DNA of 64,000 nt from Pseudopyrenochaeta lycopersici (Eukaryota > Ascomycota > Dothideomycetes > Pleosporales > Pseudopyrenochaetaceae), in contig NHZP01000005.1 of NCBI GenBank assembly GCA_003313425.1, positions 1,116,001-1,180,000 on the forward strand, in the 5' to 3' direction. Below are positions 23,356-36,440 of the stretch, piece by piece (within the stretch, counting starts at the first letter, position 1; every line of letters begins with the position of its first letter). The position numbers and the translations under genes are program-made. Below the pieces are notes generated by a model. The model ran no database searches, was not told the origin of the DNA, and was given only the letters and a program-made list of their open reading frames with translations.

Positions 23356-26263
23356 TCATGGCCTCAAAACACCATGTCGCCGCCTGAATGCCTCGACTCG
23401 CTCTTCATAGAACAGAATCTCCCTGACTCTGAGTTTCGGTCCCTTCTGGGAGTCCTGTAAAAATGACTCATCGTCACTCTCAGCATCTACCTCGTCACTT
23501 GTCTCACTCTCTGTTTCATCTCCACCAACAGCCACCACGCCGTCGTCCATGTCGTCATCGTCATCGTCTTCTGTAGCCTCGCTCTCATCGTCAGATAACA
23601 TAGGATCATGTACCATATACCCAGAACCGCTACCGTCAGCATGCATGCCATCATGACGGAGGTCGTAGTTTGAAGGTCGGTTTTCAAGGATCTCGAAGCA
23701 TTTCGTTGATAAGCCCATGTAGCAGAGTTCTATTTCTGGCCGTAGATGCACAATGTCAAGGATTTGGTACGCAAGCTCACGTGGGTCGATATTGCTCCCA
23801 TGTGCGTGGTCGGCGATGAAGGGTATGTAGAGAGAACGGATATGAGGAATGTATGGGAGGCGTTGTAGGAAATGATGCTGCCAAAGTTGTTAGTTGTCGA
23901 ATCCCAACGTGAAGAAAACCACATACCCAATCTTTGTAGTCAATCGACACCGCAAGTTCTCGCAAATTACTCATACGCCCACTAGTGATGAAAGTGAGAA
24001 TTTCGCGATTTAACATCCACCGTCGCCATCTCGAACTCGTGGTCGTATGTCCGTCCGCTACCTTCTCGCCACTATCAATCATCAACTTCTTCAAGCTTGC
24101 CCGATGCCTTCGCATTGGCCCTCTGTATATGGCATCTACTGTTACAGTAGATGTGTATGATCGACCTTCCTGAAGAAATAGCACTTCGAGACTATTAGGC
24201 GCAAGCGTCTCCTTTAGGAATGAAATCAAGGAAGGCGACACAGTATTTGTGTGTATTCGCTTGAGATTCAGCTGGTATTCGGATCGGAGTGTGTAAGATG
24301 CTTTGTACGCTTTCGATGACGATGGTGAGCCAGCGTAAGCAGATCGAGGAGTATACGTCCTCCGCAGAACTTTCCATAGCTGTTCATGATTGCTGCAGTG
24401 TAGAAGGGTCAGAGTAGATAGGATGGACCAATCAAACGCCCTACGCAGCACAGATACTGACAGGGGTACACGTTCGAGCTCAAGTACTTCTAGCTTAAGC
24501 TTGCCGTTAAGAAGTGGCTCTGGGGTATCAGTTGCCACGTCTTTGGGGTTCACAGGCTCGCTGTGAGCTAGAGGCGCGGTAACAAATGGTTTCGCTGATG
24601 TTTTGTATGGGCTCGACGGTGGTGTGACTTGTTCAGCACCGAGTGGCTGGCTCTCAGGAAATAGGCTAACTCCTTCAGGGACGGCCGAGTCATCCATTGG
24701 GTTTCCAAAGTGATCAACGTCTTGTTCTGCATCACGGCTGTGCAATGAAAATGAGGCTATTGGAGGGGGCGGATTCGCTACGGCGGCCTTGGCCGGTGTA
24801 GCCTCCACTGGCCGGTCGGTATCTCCGGTGGGAGCGAGCTTCTGAGGTTGAGACTCTTCTGAATGGCGCATGTTATGGATTCGTCCCACTAGAATGCCAA
24901 GTACACCTCCAAGTCTCTTCTCGCCAATTGTGCTTGCCGCGGTGGTGGTTGTGCTGTAGTCAACCTGTTGGAGACCCTCCCCTTCCCACACTGTGACCCA
25001 GTCTCGTTGCTGTGCGTGGGGGGCGACACCGACCCGAAGCTCTCGAAGCTTCTTTTGAGATCTCGCTATTAAAATGCTCATTTCGTCAAGGTATGGTAGC
25101 TCATCAATGTCTAGCACGCTTAGACTCTTTAATGCTGGGATGGCCGAGAAGGTGGGATGTTCGACACGATCTAGCGCAGAAATGCTGCTCGGTGCGTAGT
25201 GGTGGGGGACAATAATGGGTGCTTGGACAGTGCCTAAGCTGCTTGGATGCGTAGTGTTAGGAGGTGGAGGTAGATTCTGGTTGTTGAGTATCATTGGCGG
25301 GGCGGGCGGAGGAACTGGAGCATCGATTGTGTTGTCGTGCCATCTGATCCAAAGTCTCTCCAAGCGGCATTCCTCCTCATCACTCCGGTGCGCGAGACTT
25401 GACAGCGCAAGCCATACGTCGCGTAGCACTCCCGTAGGCATGTCCCACACAAAAGTCTCGAGGTTGATCATGCGAGCGATTGCAAGTGCAACCAAAGTCC
25501 CAAGCATCTTCCCGCCTTCTTTCGTGATCATGTACTCCTGAACCCATGCCTGCGGCCCATTGCCCAACGAGAACTTCTTGGTGAACTGGCCGTAGTAGTT
25601 GCCGAAGCGTCGCCGGGGGACAGGATACGGTGTTGGAGCGGTCCTCGTCAGTGCAGTGGCATTTTGCCCTTGCTGTCTCGATCGAATTTGGTGAGGGAAG
25701 CAGTCATCACCCATGACCAGCGTCGCCAGGCCAAAGGTGAGCGCATCCACGCCTGATCGCGGCTCGGTATGTGTGCTTTCGTCTGGCCATACAATGTCGA
25801 AGCGCGAATAGATGCATGGTATCGTCAGTCGGTGGAGGGCTGAGTGGCAGAGACATAGGGATGTGAGGTCGTTTGTATGTGGAAGCTGTTTGGGCTTGTT
25901 ATTAGCTCTCATCCTCGCACATGGCACCTAGCAAGACGCTGTTATGTGAACGTTTGCACGCACCTGGTGTATGATTTCCTTCAGAATATCCATCGGCAGG
26001 TCCAACAGTCTCAGTGGCCCCTTTGCAGCCTTCTCTTTCCCCTTTGGCACCGGTACCGGCGCGGTCACCGTGTCACCCGATGGAGATACGCTTACAGCAC
26101 TCGTTGCTGCAGGGCTCCCCCACTCGACCTCAGCCTCTCCCTGGGTCGCCATAGCATGCGCATCGTCCTGCAGAGGCGAGTTCGACCGAGCGAGGTCCTC
26201 CTCAGTGGGCAAGGGAGTCACGGTCCTTGGGGTGCCGGGTGCGGAGAGCGGAAAGGAGGCCAT
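23356..26263 (-). CDS. F-box protein, function unknown
   Basis: Predicted F-box protein, the substrate-receptor type of SCF ubiquitin ligases. Three exons (26263-25964, 25885-23927, 23877-23356) give 926 aa. The F-box lies at about residues 84-125, LRLLDLPMDILKEIIHQ joined across intron 1 to LPHTNDLTSLCLCHSALHRL, with IYSRFDIVWPDE after it. The middle contains leucine-spaced segments (LKSLSVLDIDELPYLDEM, LEVLELERVPLSVSVLRR, LTLLHCSN, LREL) suggesting degenerate leucine-rich repeats, interrupted by long disordered stretches. After intron 2 the C-terminal region has a run of Asp/Glu/Ser (about 60 residues) and ends EERVEAFRRRHGVLRP. I chose the ATG giving MASFPLSAPGTPRT; a longer in-frame start at 26452 is possible. 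Substrate unknown. Confidence 0.75.
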
Positions 26264-26911
26264 GCTGAACAGCTTGGTGATGACCAGGACTGTTGAGATC
26301 CATACAAGCTTCTCAAGTGTAAGAAGCAAAGCAAAGAGACAACACACCAGCGGTGCGGCTCTCGCGGTTGCTGCGTGAGGTTGGACAGCGAGGACCCCGT
26401 GAAGTCGCTGTAGCGGATCCGACCAATCGATAGGGTGAGTCCGGTTGGCCAAGAGACCCTGGCGCTCATCCGCCTTACCTGGTTTATATACGAAGCCCGT
26501 TCCCTGTACAACCGCTTACGCTGCATACTACGCCTTGCAAGCATCTTCGGCAGATACACGTCTCACGCACTTTAATGAAGAATGTGAAAAAGTTTGCTTC
26601 GATTACGACGTGTGGGCTTTTTGTCACTGGATACCAAAGTTTCGGAGACGTTGGCTTGCATTCTAAGGTACCAATAGCCTGCGCCAGAGAGCAATCCCCA
26701 TCCAGCAGTAAGAAGACTAAAGTCTTTGAAAGTCCGTCATCTGTATACCACACACCTTCAAAGGCAGGGTTCCCAAATCCTCGCGATATCCTTGACTCCT
26801 CATCGACCGGGTATAACCATGTATTGACTCCGCTGCCGAAAGATACCCACAGAGACCCATGTTCAAGCGCCGGCAAATGCAACTTTCAACTACCTATGTA
26901 TTTATGCAGGA
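26264..26911. other. intergenic, F-box promoter and SMC6 3' end
   Basis: About 650 bp. A minus-strand open stretch at 26484-26882 (132 codons) has no domain and uses an unlikely composition; rejected. Otherwise nothing recognised. Confidence 0.45.
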
Positions 26912-29900
26912 TCAACTCCGACGCACGTTCAGCGCCGTTTGTCCTCGCTCAGGATCACTCATCTTGATAATCTTGACGTCAGAAGTTTGGTTGACGCTGT
27001 TCATCGATTGTGGAGTAATGAAGATAAATTGTCGGCCAATCGAACGTCGAGCCGCTTGAATGATCATGTGCATGCTTCGCTCGCGATTGACGCTATCCAT
27101 GAAAACGTCGCTAAGATCATCAGTTTCCACGACATCAAGCGAGTAGTAAAACACCTACAATTCATCGAGGCAGCGAATTGGAGACCCCATGGCATCCCAA
27201 AGAGAGAGCAGAAGACAAACGGTCGAGTATGACTTCTCGCCGCCGGAGAGAGTTTTTGTTTGCCTACCGTCGCCGCTTCGCTCCATGATGTCGGGTTGGA
27301 CCTGGTCATGTAAGCAGGAAATCACGACGTGGAGACCTTGGTTAACGTACGTGAATATCCAGAAGGCCTTTGGCATGGTCGATACTGAGTGTGCCTCGGA
27401 ACTTGCGTTCACTAAGGAGATAATTGAATGTAACTCGCGCTCGTACCGAGATACCTGACCTGAATTGCTTCCATCGATTGCGTCGGTTGTTCAGAGTGTT
27501 AATTAGATGCTAAGTACGTGTTAATCGACTTCTTTGCTTCATTAAGACACTTCACCTACATTGCGCAAGTTCCTAATGTCCTCGAACTCCTGCATAGCAG
27601 TCTTATGGGTTAGCTTTGCTTCATTGGCTTGCCGTAGAAGTTGGTCCTGCGAGCCACCAAGCTCCTTCTCGGTCTCACGCCTTGTCGCCATGAGTCTGTC
27701 AAGTATTTTGAGCAGCTCGTCCGAGGTTTTGCCAGGCGGAACGGCTACGCGCTGAGGACACATGCTTCTTGCATCATTCGTAGCGGTATCAACTTCATCC
27801 TGGGCAGCCTTCACAGCCTCGACCCAGATTGCTCTATTCTCCTCTGCAGCTGCGACTCGTGCTATGGCTTGATTCTTCTTTTTAAGTTCGTCTTCCCTCT
27901 GTCCTTGCAGCTTTCTCACTGTAGATTGTGCCTTGTTGAGCTTGAATTCCAACTCTTTCACAGCACCTTGGGCATCCTCCATATTGTTTTTGTTGGCTCG
28001 GGCCTCGTCATTGAGCTTATCACGTTGCAATACCATGTCTTCGAAAACACCTGAGGCGCGTTGAAGCTCTTCCCGTGCATTCACAAGCGCCTCTTGGAGG
28101 ACCTCGATTGCAGCTTCGTCTGGGGTGGCATCACTCAACTCTCCTTCGAGCCGATCTACTTTGTCTTGAGCTTTCTGGAAGCTGAGTTGGAGAATCTTTT
28201 TCTGTCTCTGATGATTCTGCTGTTTGGCTCTGCAAGTATTGACCTGATTCTGGAGGTCACGGCATGCTTGTTCCAGATCATGGAATTCCCGCTGAGCTTG
28301 TTCTAGGCGCACTTGCTCCCCTCTGTGCATATGGTCAGTGTGTCAACGCCTCATCAAACTTGGATCAGATTCACCTGATCTGGTCCTCCTTGTCTGCCTG
28401 CATGCGCAACGCTCCCGAATATTCACCAATCGGACTGTCATTGATGCCGCCATTTGGTGTGAAATTGATAACTCGACCCCTTCGTTTGTCACCATCCGCA
28501 AAAGTGAAGCACATCTTAACGTTCCTTGTTGGCGGTCCACGGGCATACATGAACTTCGAGCCCTCAGTTCGGTTCTCGATCAGCACCGTCTGCTCAAATC
28601 CTTGATTGATGATAAACTGATTTCGGACAAGGTCATCTTCGATCTACAGAAGAGTCAACTTCTCCTCGCGTTATCGACCTAAGGTGCCTGTGCTTACTTT
28701 GAGTGCCTTCATCCATGTCAATAATTCAGGATTAGGCTCATTCGGTGTTGTATCGATATGATTTCGGTTGCCGATATATATTGGAGAATGCCTAAGGGGT
28801 TGTCAGCTCGAAGGATTACACCTGCTCGTCTTTGATATGTACCAGTTGAACTTTCTCATCAAACCGGTAAGAGTATTCTGATCAGCCTTACTAGTGACCA
28901 CAAAGCCATTCAAAACTGAGCCGAATTGTTTTTCCAAGATGTAGCCCCATTCCGGTTCCAGTAGTGTAACATGTCGACCCAATGGCCCAATTGGCTGCTC
29001 TCGAAATCTTCGATCGGATTGGATTGCTTGCAATAATTTTTCTAGGACTGCTGGATTTGGGTACGCGTCAATCCAATTTCGTTGACCCTGCCGAAGTCCA
29101 TTGATGTTATTTCGGATACGTTTCTCATCGTCACGCGCCTTCACCATTTTCTGGTCCGCGACTGCTTGTTCCTTCTGTGCCACCTTCAGTTGGTCTGCTA
29201 GAGCCGGTAAACTGGAATCGTGGGAGGTGAACGCCTCCTTTGCTCGCTCACACTGTTGCTTTGCCTCGTCGAGCTCGCGGATTTTTTCAGCATAGAGACC
29301 ATTGTCAGCTTCTGCCTGACGTTGACGATGCTGCACGATTTCCGATTCATACCTCTCCACCTCCTGTTCCTTGGATTTCACATCCTGGCCGATCTTTCGC
29401 TCATCCGATTTTAAAGTCATAATCTTATGCCGCGAATCCAGGAAATTGTCCTTTGCAAGCTGTTCATGTTCTCTCGCAGGATCCAAGTCTGTTGAAATGT
29501 CTATCACACTTTGCTGAGCGGCTTCATGCGCTTGATCAGCGTTGTCATATAGTTGCGAGGCTTCCTCGACGGCTGCTGTTCTTTTCGCGATCACGCCGTC
29601 GACTCGCTCAACTTCGGCTTCCGCCTTTGCTAATTCCTCTTCCTCCTGTTGAACGCGCGCCCACGCAGCTTGATGCGCAATTTCCGCCTCTTTGGCCCTC
29701 ATCCGCTCTAGATTTTCAGCGCGCCGGGCTTTTGCTGCCAAATCCTCCATCTGCTTCCTGAGTATGCCAAGATCAGCCTGCTTGACTTCAGCCTTAGCGT
29801 TCATCAACTCCAGCGATTGTTCGATTTGCTGGTAATCTCTGTTCAGATTCTCTAGTTGTGTGCCCTGAAGGAAGAACTTGTACTTGTCTTTCGGAGTGGA

Positions 29901-30684
29901 ATTATTTAGGAACTGTCGCGCCATGTCCTGAGTCAACACGTTCATTGGGTTGTCGATCTGCATCGAGAAGGCGTCTAAAATGTCCTCCAGCTCTGCCTTC
30001 TTCGTTGAGACAATTCTGCCGTTCCGGTCTTTGAGCTTGAAGCCCGAAGTCCCCGACTTGTTGAAGTGTCGTTCCACAATGATCGAGTCGCCATACTGCG
30101 TAGGCTTATATGCGAGCGGGCCTTGGTTCTTGATTCGGACTGTCACAGAGGAATGCTCTTTACCTTCCTTGATCAGGCTCTTAAGGTTCTGCGCACGATT
30201 TGTTGCCGTGGCTTTCCCGCCCAAACAAATTGTGAGAGCGGTAAGTACTGCACTCTTGCCACTGCCGTTGTGACCAATGATGAAATTAATCAAGGGCCCC
30301 AGGGTCACCGTCAAGTGTTCGTGGCACATGAAGTTGACACACTGAATCTCCTCAATTATCCCGGAATCCGTCGCCACATTTTGCTTGTTTGCAGTCGCAT
30401 GGAAGTCTTTTTGCACCTGCTGCGTTGCCCATGCTATTTGCTCGTGGTCTTGGTCATTATCGCGTTCGTCGTCGGATGGATTACTGTCACTCGGTGCACT
30501 AGACTGCTCGCTAATCGTTGATGACTCGCTGCTATCGAGAGTGGAATGTCGTGGTCGCTTGTCCTAAGTTTTGTTAGCAGGGCTCTTCGGCGAGCTTTTG
30601 GAAACAACCAACGCGATTCTTGCGAGTTACGCCGCCGATGGAGTCGATGCCGTTCGTAAAAGCGCGAGGACGCTTTGCCGACAT
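26912..30684 (-). CDS. smc6: SMC6, Smc5/6 complex ATPase
   Basis: Structural-maintenance-of-chromosomes protein 6, partner of Smc5 in DNA repair and replication-fork stability. Eight exons (30684-30631, 30563-28843, 28791-28698, 28643-28375, 28322-27560, 27509-27351, 27301-27159, 27110-26912) give 1133 aa, normal for Smc6. The N-terminal head has IIGHNGSGKSAVLTALTICLG (Walker A) and the Smc6-typical SLIKEGKEHSSVTVRIKN and MQIDNPMNVLTQDMARQFLN. Two coiled coils flank the hinge (about 490-640), which spans three small exons including GFEQTVLIENRTEG. The C-terminal head has TLSGGEKSYSTVCLLLSLWD (signature), and Walker B is split by intron 7: SPIRCLDEF joined to DVFMDSVNR, which itself supports the intron. 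Exon 1 start (MSAKRPRAFTNGI) is the least certain. Confidence 0.93.
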
Positions 30685-31375
30685 GACTGCAGCCATCACC
30701 ACCGTCGCGGAGGAATGGAAGTATTGGCGCAGACACAGGCGCAAGGCAGAGGCTGAGCTGTCAAGATGTGGTTGAAGCAACTCGAGACGCGCTCCTTTCC
30801 CCGCTAGGAGTACCACGCTAATTCAAAGGAACCCAAAATCACCGTTCACCGCGACAACTACTGGACGGAATTTTGTTAATCTCGTAGGCTAGTAGTTGCG
30901 CCTATACCCAGTGTTTTCAATGTTTCAGCTCCTAGAAGACCTGGTGCTGCAGATTTTCTTGAGCAATCACCAGAGCAAGCGTAATACATCACGTGATCAC
31001 GCGTTGAAGGGGTGCGCGTGCCTGATAAGCGCTTATAGGCCCTTGGGAGAACTGATCGAAACATCTCATCTACTGTCCCGAGCTGCTTTTTCAATCGTAA
31101 GTGCAGATTGTGCCAATTATGGTCGCGGCTTGTAAAGAAGTCATTTAGATACGTGTCGCCATGGTCATTTCCGTATTGCTTATCGTCAAATGCTTTCATT
31201 TCACTATGCTCTACAACGCCAACGGTGATTACGTTGTCCAACAAGGGGTATACTAAATAGCGGATACATTGTCCAGCTCAACTACTATGCAAGGCCAGAA
31301 GCAAACCAAACCCGCTATGCAAACGCTATTCGAACTTTATTCGAACCATTTCGAAGAATGAATACTTGCTCCCCA
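30685..31375. other. intergenic, SMC6 promoter
   Basis: About 690 bp upstream of SMC6. At 30988-31004 an ATCACGTGAT palindrome (E-box core) overlaps an ACGCGT MluI cell-cycle box. The remainder contains the SKT5 3' end and no gene. Confidence 0.45.
30999..31004. promoter_or_regulatory. MluI cell-cycle box (ACGCGT) candidate
   Basis: The hexamer is the core bound by MBF-type G1/S factors and lies 315 bp upstream of SMC6, a gene expected to act in S phase. Six-base motifs occur by chance and other copies exist in this window (4088, 42101, 60482 and inside coding DNA), so support is weak. Confidence 0.25.
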
Positions 31376-34175
31376 CTACATAACGACCTGATTGATGTTA
31401 ATGTTATCCCACTGAAAAGAAGTTGAGGACTACTTACACAGTCGTTATCCTTCGGCGCCTGTCCTATGCCCATCTCATCGAAGGTTTTTGGTCCGTTACC
31501 CGGCGTCGTAGCAGACGGTGTTACCGGCTTCACCGGCTTAGCAGGGTGCCCAGGCTTGTTGGCTTGTATCGGAGCAGGCTTTGGGTGTTGTTGTTGCTGC
31601 TGCTGCACAGTTGGTGTTCTGTTTGGCTTGGGCATCGGAGCCTGTGCCGATGTGCGCCCAGCTGAACCTGGTCTGGATGAAGGACGGGGGTTCTGATTCG
31701 GTGGAGCATTCGAGGGCCAGTCCGGTCGCGAAGGCATCCTGCTCTCTTGTCCGGGTTGCACAGTAGACGGCCGCGTATGTTGTCGTGGTTCGAGAGGCGC
31801 GATGTAACCAATGTCGGGCAATGTGGGCTGCTTCTTGATGGGAGTCGGGACGCCTTGTTGCTTTTGAAGCTTATTTCTTCCTGCGTCTGCAGGCGCGCTG
31901 AATCCAATATCAGGAGGTTGCGTTGTCGACGGACGAATTTGAGGTTCTGGGCGCTGAGCACTTGGTCCACCCGGCTGTCTGTAACTTCCGGGTCCTCCGG
32001 GTGGTAGAGGTCCACCACGTCCGCCGCTTGGGACACGTCCGCCCCGCCCTGGACCCATATTGTCTATACTGGTGTGGGGACGTAGAGGCAGGGGGCCCAT
32101 ATCGTTGCCGGGCCCTGGTCGGGGACCACCTCGTCCGTAGGGATCATTTGAAGGATATATGTTCGGGTTGATGCTGAAGGCTGAGGATGCAGGCCGAGTA
32201 CTTGCAGCTCGTAGCTCTGGCGCGAATCCGCCAGCCATACTTGGGCGCTGTGGTCCCAGTCGTGGCGGTCCATTGTCCATTGGATAAGGTGCTGCTGTCG
32301 AAGGACGTTCGTAAGGTGCCGATGCAATCGGGTTTCCGAGGACTGGTGGCTTGTCGGATATAGGATAAGGAGTGGTTGTGTCGCCTCGGTTTGGCATTCG
32401 ACCCGTAGCAGGAGATGCATCGGAGCCATAATCAGAGGGACTTTGGTCGTTGATTGACGGCAACGAAGGTGCTTGAGCTTTCTGTAAACGTACTGGACGC
32501 TGCCCACGCATCGAACCATGCTTAGATTTAATCATGTTGATTGCCACGTTTTCATGGTCCTTCTTCGAAAGCGTTCGCGACTTGGAGATACTCTCTATAC
32601 GAGCAGCCGCATCTTTATTGCCATTCTTCTCTGCCTTCTCGTACCATTCGAGCGCTTTATCCACATTGACTGGGGTATTCATGCCGATTTCGTTGAAGTA
32701 GCCCATAGCAAACTCTGCCGTTGCAAGGCCAGCTGCCGCTGCACGCTGCGCGTATTGATAGGCCAATTCTTCATTCTTCGGGAACTCGCCTTCGTGGCCA
32801 CATAGGAACCATTTGCTGATGGCCATGTCCGCCTCCGGTTCACCTTGTCTCGAAGCGAGCGCGTTGTAGTGTAACGACAGGGTGGGATTGAACTCACAGC
32901 CTAAGCTACACAGTTCATACGCGGAGCCCATTTTGAGCTGAGCTTTCGCGAATCCAAGATAGGCGGCCTTTTCGATATTCTGCTTCGCAGATTTCTCGTC
33001 GTACGGCAAGAAGATCTCTGGAACATTGATCTGAGGCAGCTCTCGCGCCTGAAGCATGCCCAAGACGTATGCACCTTGGGGAGCATTCTCATCCGCTGTG
33101 GAAGCAGCTTGGCGAATGAGCTGAATTCCCCTAGCAAAGTCTTGTTGCTGTCCATGTTGGCCGAGAAGAGTCATCATTCCCAGGCGGTAGTTCGAAGCAG
33201 AGTCGCCCTGCTCTGCGCCGGCCTGGTAGTGCTGCAGGGCTTTAATAGGGTCGTTCGACTGCTCGAACTGCATACCCATGCGGTAGTTCGCTCTTGCATA
33301 TCCTTTTCCTGCCGCACGAGAATAGCATCGAAAGGCCTCCTTCTTATCTGCCCGCATTCCGAACTTGCCGAATTCGAGCCACATGCCCCGCATGAAGGTT
33401 GCCTTTGGGTGATGTTGGTCCGCTAGAAACGTGACGACATTCATCGCATCCAAGCGCAGCTGATGCTCAACCTGCGGGGTTGCTGGTCTTGCCCCCTGTA
33501 TCTCCGCAATGCGCTGCTCGTGCAATTGAGCAGCATCTACGTATCCTAGTGCATCCTGAGCCCATGCCAGCTGCATTTCGGGGTCGTTCGAGTTGAGCAC
33601 CGGCAGTCGTGCATTTTCCAAGACGGCCTCCTTCTCATCGTCGGATGGGGGCACGTTCGGCGGCTTGTTCGGGAGCTTCGGGAAGTTGGAGAAGTTGGGC
33701 GTGTCGTGGCTCTGGGCGAATTGGTTGTAGTCATGGGACGGTTGCTGCTGCTGAACGGGCTGCGGCTGCACGTTCGGAGGCTGTCGAAAAGCAGAGGAAA
33801 TGCTCGCCTGCCGTGCCGGCCATTGCTCTTGCGCGGGCAGTTCGTTCTGGAAGCTCGACTGGCGGGGCGGGAAATTCGGCTGCGACTGATTGTAGCCCTG
33901 AGTTGGCGACATGGCGCCGTTGGTGCCTCGAGGACCGGTTGCTTCCAACTCCAGATGAGCGAGGTTTTCTTGCATATTTTCGGGCACCTCGGGCATTATG
34001 CTGTCACCAGAAGGCTACGTCAGCTGCAATTTCACGGATCATTATATCGGGCTAAGACGAACCGTTGCGGCGCTGGCGAGATGACTTCAGGCGAAGGAGC
34101 CGGCATATAATAGTCATCGAAGCCCCCTGGCACAAAGGTAGCTCCCAGCTGGGGATGGCCCTGCTGGTAGCTCAT
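31376..34175 (-). CDS. skt5: chitin synthase activator Skt5/Chs4 (Sel1 repeats, CaaX)
   Basis: Activator of the class IV chitin synthase Chs3; acts at the plasma membrane and septum. Three exons (34175-34063, 34000-31438, 31387-31376) give 895 aa. A Sel1-repeat domain fills about residues 175-500 (LEFGKFGMRADKKEAFRCYSRAAGKGYARANYRMG and following repeats, ending EIGMNTPVNVDKALEWYEKAEKNGN). N- and C-terminal parts are Pro/Gln/Ser-rich. The last exon is only 12 nt: splicing places Val-Val-Met-stop after KDNDC, creating the farnesylation motif CVVM expected of Skt5. The first exon (MSYQQGHPQLGATFVPGGFD) has a weak GTTCGT donor; if wrong, translation starts at 33996 with MPEVPENMQENL. Confidence 0.9.
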
Positions 34176-35427
34176 GGTCACTACAGGTCGGTACTCTGCT
34201 ATAGGGAGCTTGAGGGAGTGACCGTCAGCATTTGTCTACAATGAAGAGCATTTATTTCAGACTCTAGCCTTGCAAGCGACAGACCCGTGGAGCGGTCATG
34301 GAGGTCCGCTGAGCAGGGCGAATGACGCGCGCGGAGCAGGAAATGGTCGCACTCACACTTGGCAGGACCAGTGGGGTCACAGGTACCCAAATGAGTTGTG
34401 TCGCGGACCACGACTTATCCGGATTTTGTCTGCGACTCGTCGGACACCGTATTCAAGATACGCAGTTGGGTAAGTCGGATTGGATGGGAACGAAGGTGTT
34501 GCGAAAGGTCAGCAAACGGCGGTAGCCAGTCGAAGGAGGGGCAGTTTGTGGTCAGGGTAGCAAAGCTCCGAGAGAGAGAGAGAGAGAGACACGACGCGAG
34601 CGGGAGGCTGTTTGCTACTGAAACAGAGGCTGAAGGAGTCAGAACCCTCTACGACACTGGATGTGAAAAGTGAGGTGTTCAGCCTCGATGCCCGACTAAG
34701 CTCTGCAAAACGGCACACACGCAAGGTCACCAGCGAGAAAACGGAGGATCCCTGTGGTGGACCACCATTGTTATTAATGTTGCCGCGCGCCCGGCAACTC
34801 ACGTTTACTATATATGTTTGAGACTGCAGGCGCGTCGACGGCCCATTTGTCAGGTCCACAAGCAGTGCTGCGCCATACAGAGCCCTGGAGGCTGAGTCGT
34901 GACTGACGTCGCTACAAAGCCCCGCTTCTGGCACGTTTGAGGCCGTTTTTGTAAGTTTCGCATCGCCTTGACCTATCAAGCATGGGGTTGGGCTTTGGGC
35001 TGAGCTGTATACGGAACGTGGAGATGAAGCGTACTGGCGCATATGGCTCAGCTTGGGCTTGTGCAGCGGCTGTGCCCGGCCTTTGAACATCCTCATTCGT
35101 CGGTCGAATAAGCATCGCCTCAGCCTTGACATGGTCTCACACGCTCCGCAAGCAATGACAAGCACGCCAAAATAAGAGTATGCTCTTATAATTTGCTTTG
35201 CAAGTTCGCTTACAATATCTCAATGCTCAAGACGGCTTAGGTGAAGATCAGGTACTCATCACCACACTTGGAAACAACCTTGGCATGATGGAAAGCTGGT
35301 AGACATTTCATGACTCTTGTGTAAGAGATGGTTAGAGAAACTGCGCTCATAAATCAGCCCAAAATGTCGCAAGGGCAGCATGTTGGTGATACAGTATGAC
35401 CATATCCCTTTACACAGAACCCACGAC
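34176..35427. other. SKT5 upstream region and leader, ASF1 3' side
   Basis: About 1.25 kb. It includes an (AG)9 run at 34571-34588. A minus-strand frame of 218 codons (34509-35165) spans that run and encodes Ser/Leu repeats there; it probably reads through a long SKT5 leader rather than a gene. No RNA gene seen. Confidence 0.4.
34571..34588. repeat. AG dinucleotide microsatellite
   Basis: Nine tandem AG units within the presumed SKT5 promoter/leader. Such CT/GA tracts are common in fungal promoters and leaders. Confidence 0.9.
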
Positions 35428-36440
35428 CTAGTGGACCATTACGTCTGCACCGTGCTGCTGCTGAACGCCCGCAGCAGGCTGCTGGGCTTGCTTTTCACCA
35501 CTCGCAGCACTTGGCTCGCCATCATCCATCTCCATGTCATCGTCCCCACCTTCCTCTCCCTCTCCTTCTTCCTCGTCATCCTCACCCTCAGAATCCTCAA
35601 TGTCGATCTCCTCGCTTCCAGCCTCGGACTCGGCGTCTTCGTCATTGGCAGGACCGGCGGTATCCTCGCCGCCTGCCATTGCGGCATCTTCACCCTCAGC
35701 ACCAGCAGCCTCTACTTCCTCTTCCTCGTCCTCTTCTTCAATGCCATACTGATCGCCATCTGCCGTGAGGTCGGCTTCGGGTTGCTCAGGGGGAAACTCG
35801 GGCGGTGCAGATTCCTCGGAGTCCCTGTGGACATTAGTCTCAGTAAGGAGGTGAATCACTGAAAAACCAGTACGTACCACTTGATCGCGAAACGCGTTAC
35901 GCGCGGCTTCTCTGCCAAAATCTGCCGTTGCACCTTCTCAATAACCGGCTTGGTGGGCGGGTCCAGTGCCAGCGCCTCATCCGTGTACTCGTTATTCACG
36001 TAGTAGCCCACACGCACAAACTCTCGGTCCTGGTAGCTGCAGCTCAGCAGAATGACCGTTACACCAATAATCTCGCTGTTGGGAATGCGTGATAGGTCTG
36101 GAGGGTCGGCGCGGAAGACGAACTTGTTGACACCAACAGGAAGAGGGCCAACAAGGACGGAGTCGAGTTCCTGATCGTATTCATTCCTGTGACGTGTCAA
36201 TTTGGTGCTGTTGCGATCAGGTAACTGAGAGCGACGCCTACGAGGTAGCAGAGCCGACGTAGGTCAACTTCCACTCAAGATCTGCCACAAATATTAGCGA
36301 GCTCTTGCGCAAGAACTCCATCTGTGCTCACCCTTCTGCAGCTGCTCTAAGCATTCGAATGTGATCTCAAATTCGTATGCCTCGTCGAAGCGCGCGGGGT
36401 TGTTCTTGACCTCGACACCGAGCAGCGAGACGACAGACAT
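35428..36440 (-). CDS. asf1: histone chaperone ASF1
   Basis: H3-H4 chaperone for replication-coupled and replication-independent nucleosome assembly. Four exons (36440-36332, 36281-36242, 36186-35878, 35824-35428) give 284 aa. The 155-residue Ig-like core is intact: [83 protein letters not shown] and [10 protein letters not shown]. Histone-contact residues (the Val-Gly-Tyr-Tyr and RVTRF segments) are conserved. The last exon encodes an acidic tail with long Glu/Asp runs, normal in fungal Asf1 but here about 125 residues. Each intron restores the conserved sequence at its junction (TSNEYDQ, IKWDSEE). Confidence 0.95.

Noticed and set aside
26484..26882. Minus-strand 132-codon open stretch between the F-box gene and SMC6
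   Set aside because: No domain, odd composition, and it overlaps other open frames; likely chance.
34509..35165. 218-codon minus-strand frame upstream of SKT5
   Set aside because: It runs through an AG microsatellite giving artificial Ser/Leu repeats and has no domain; better explained as leader or promoter.
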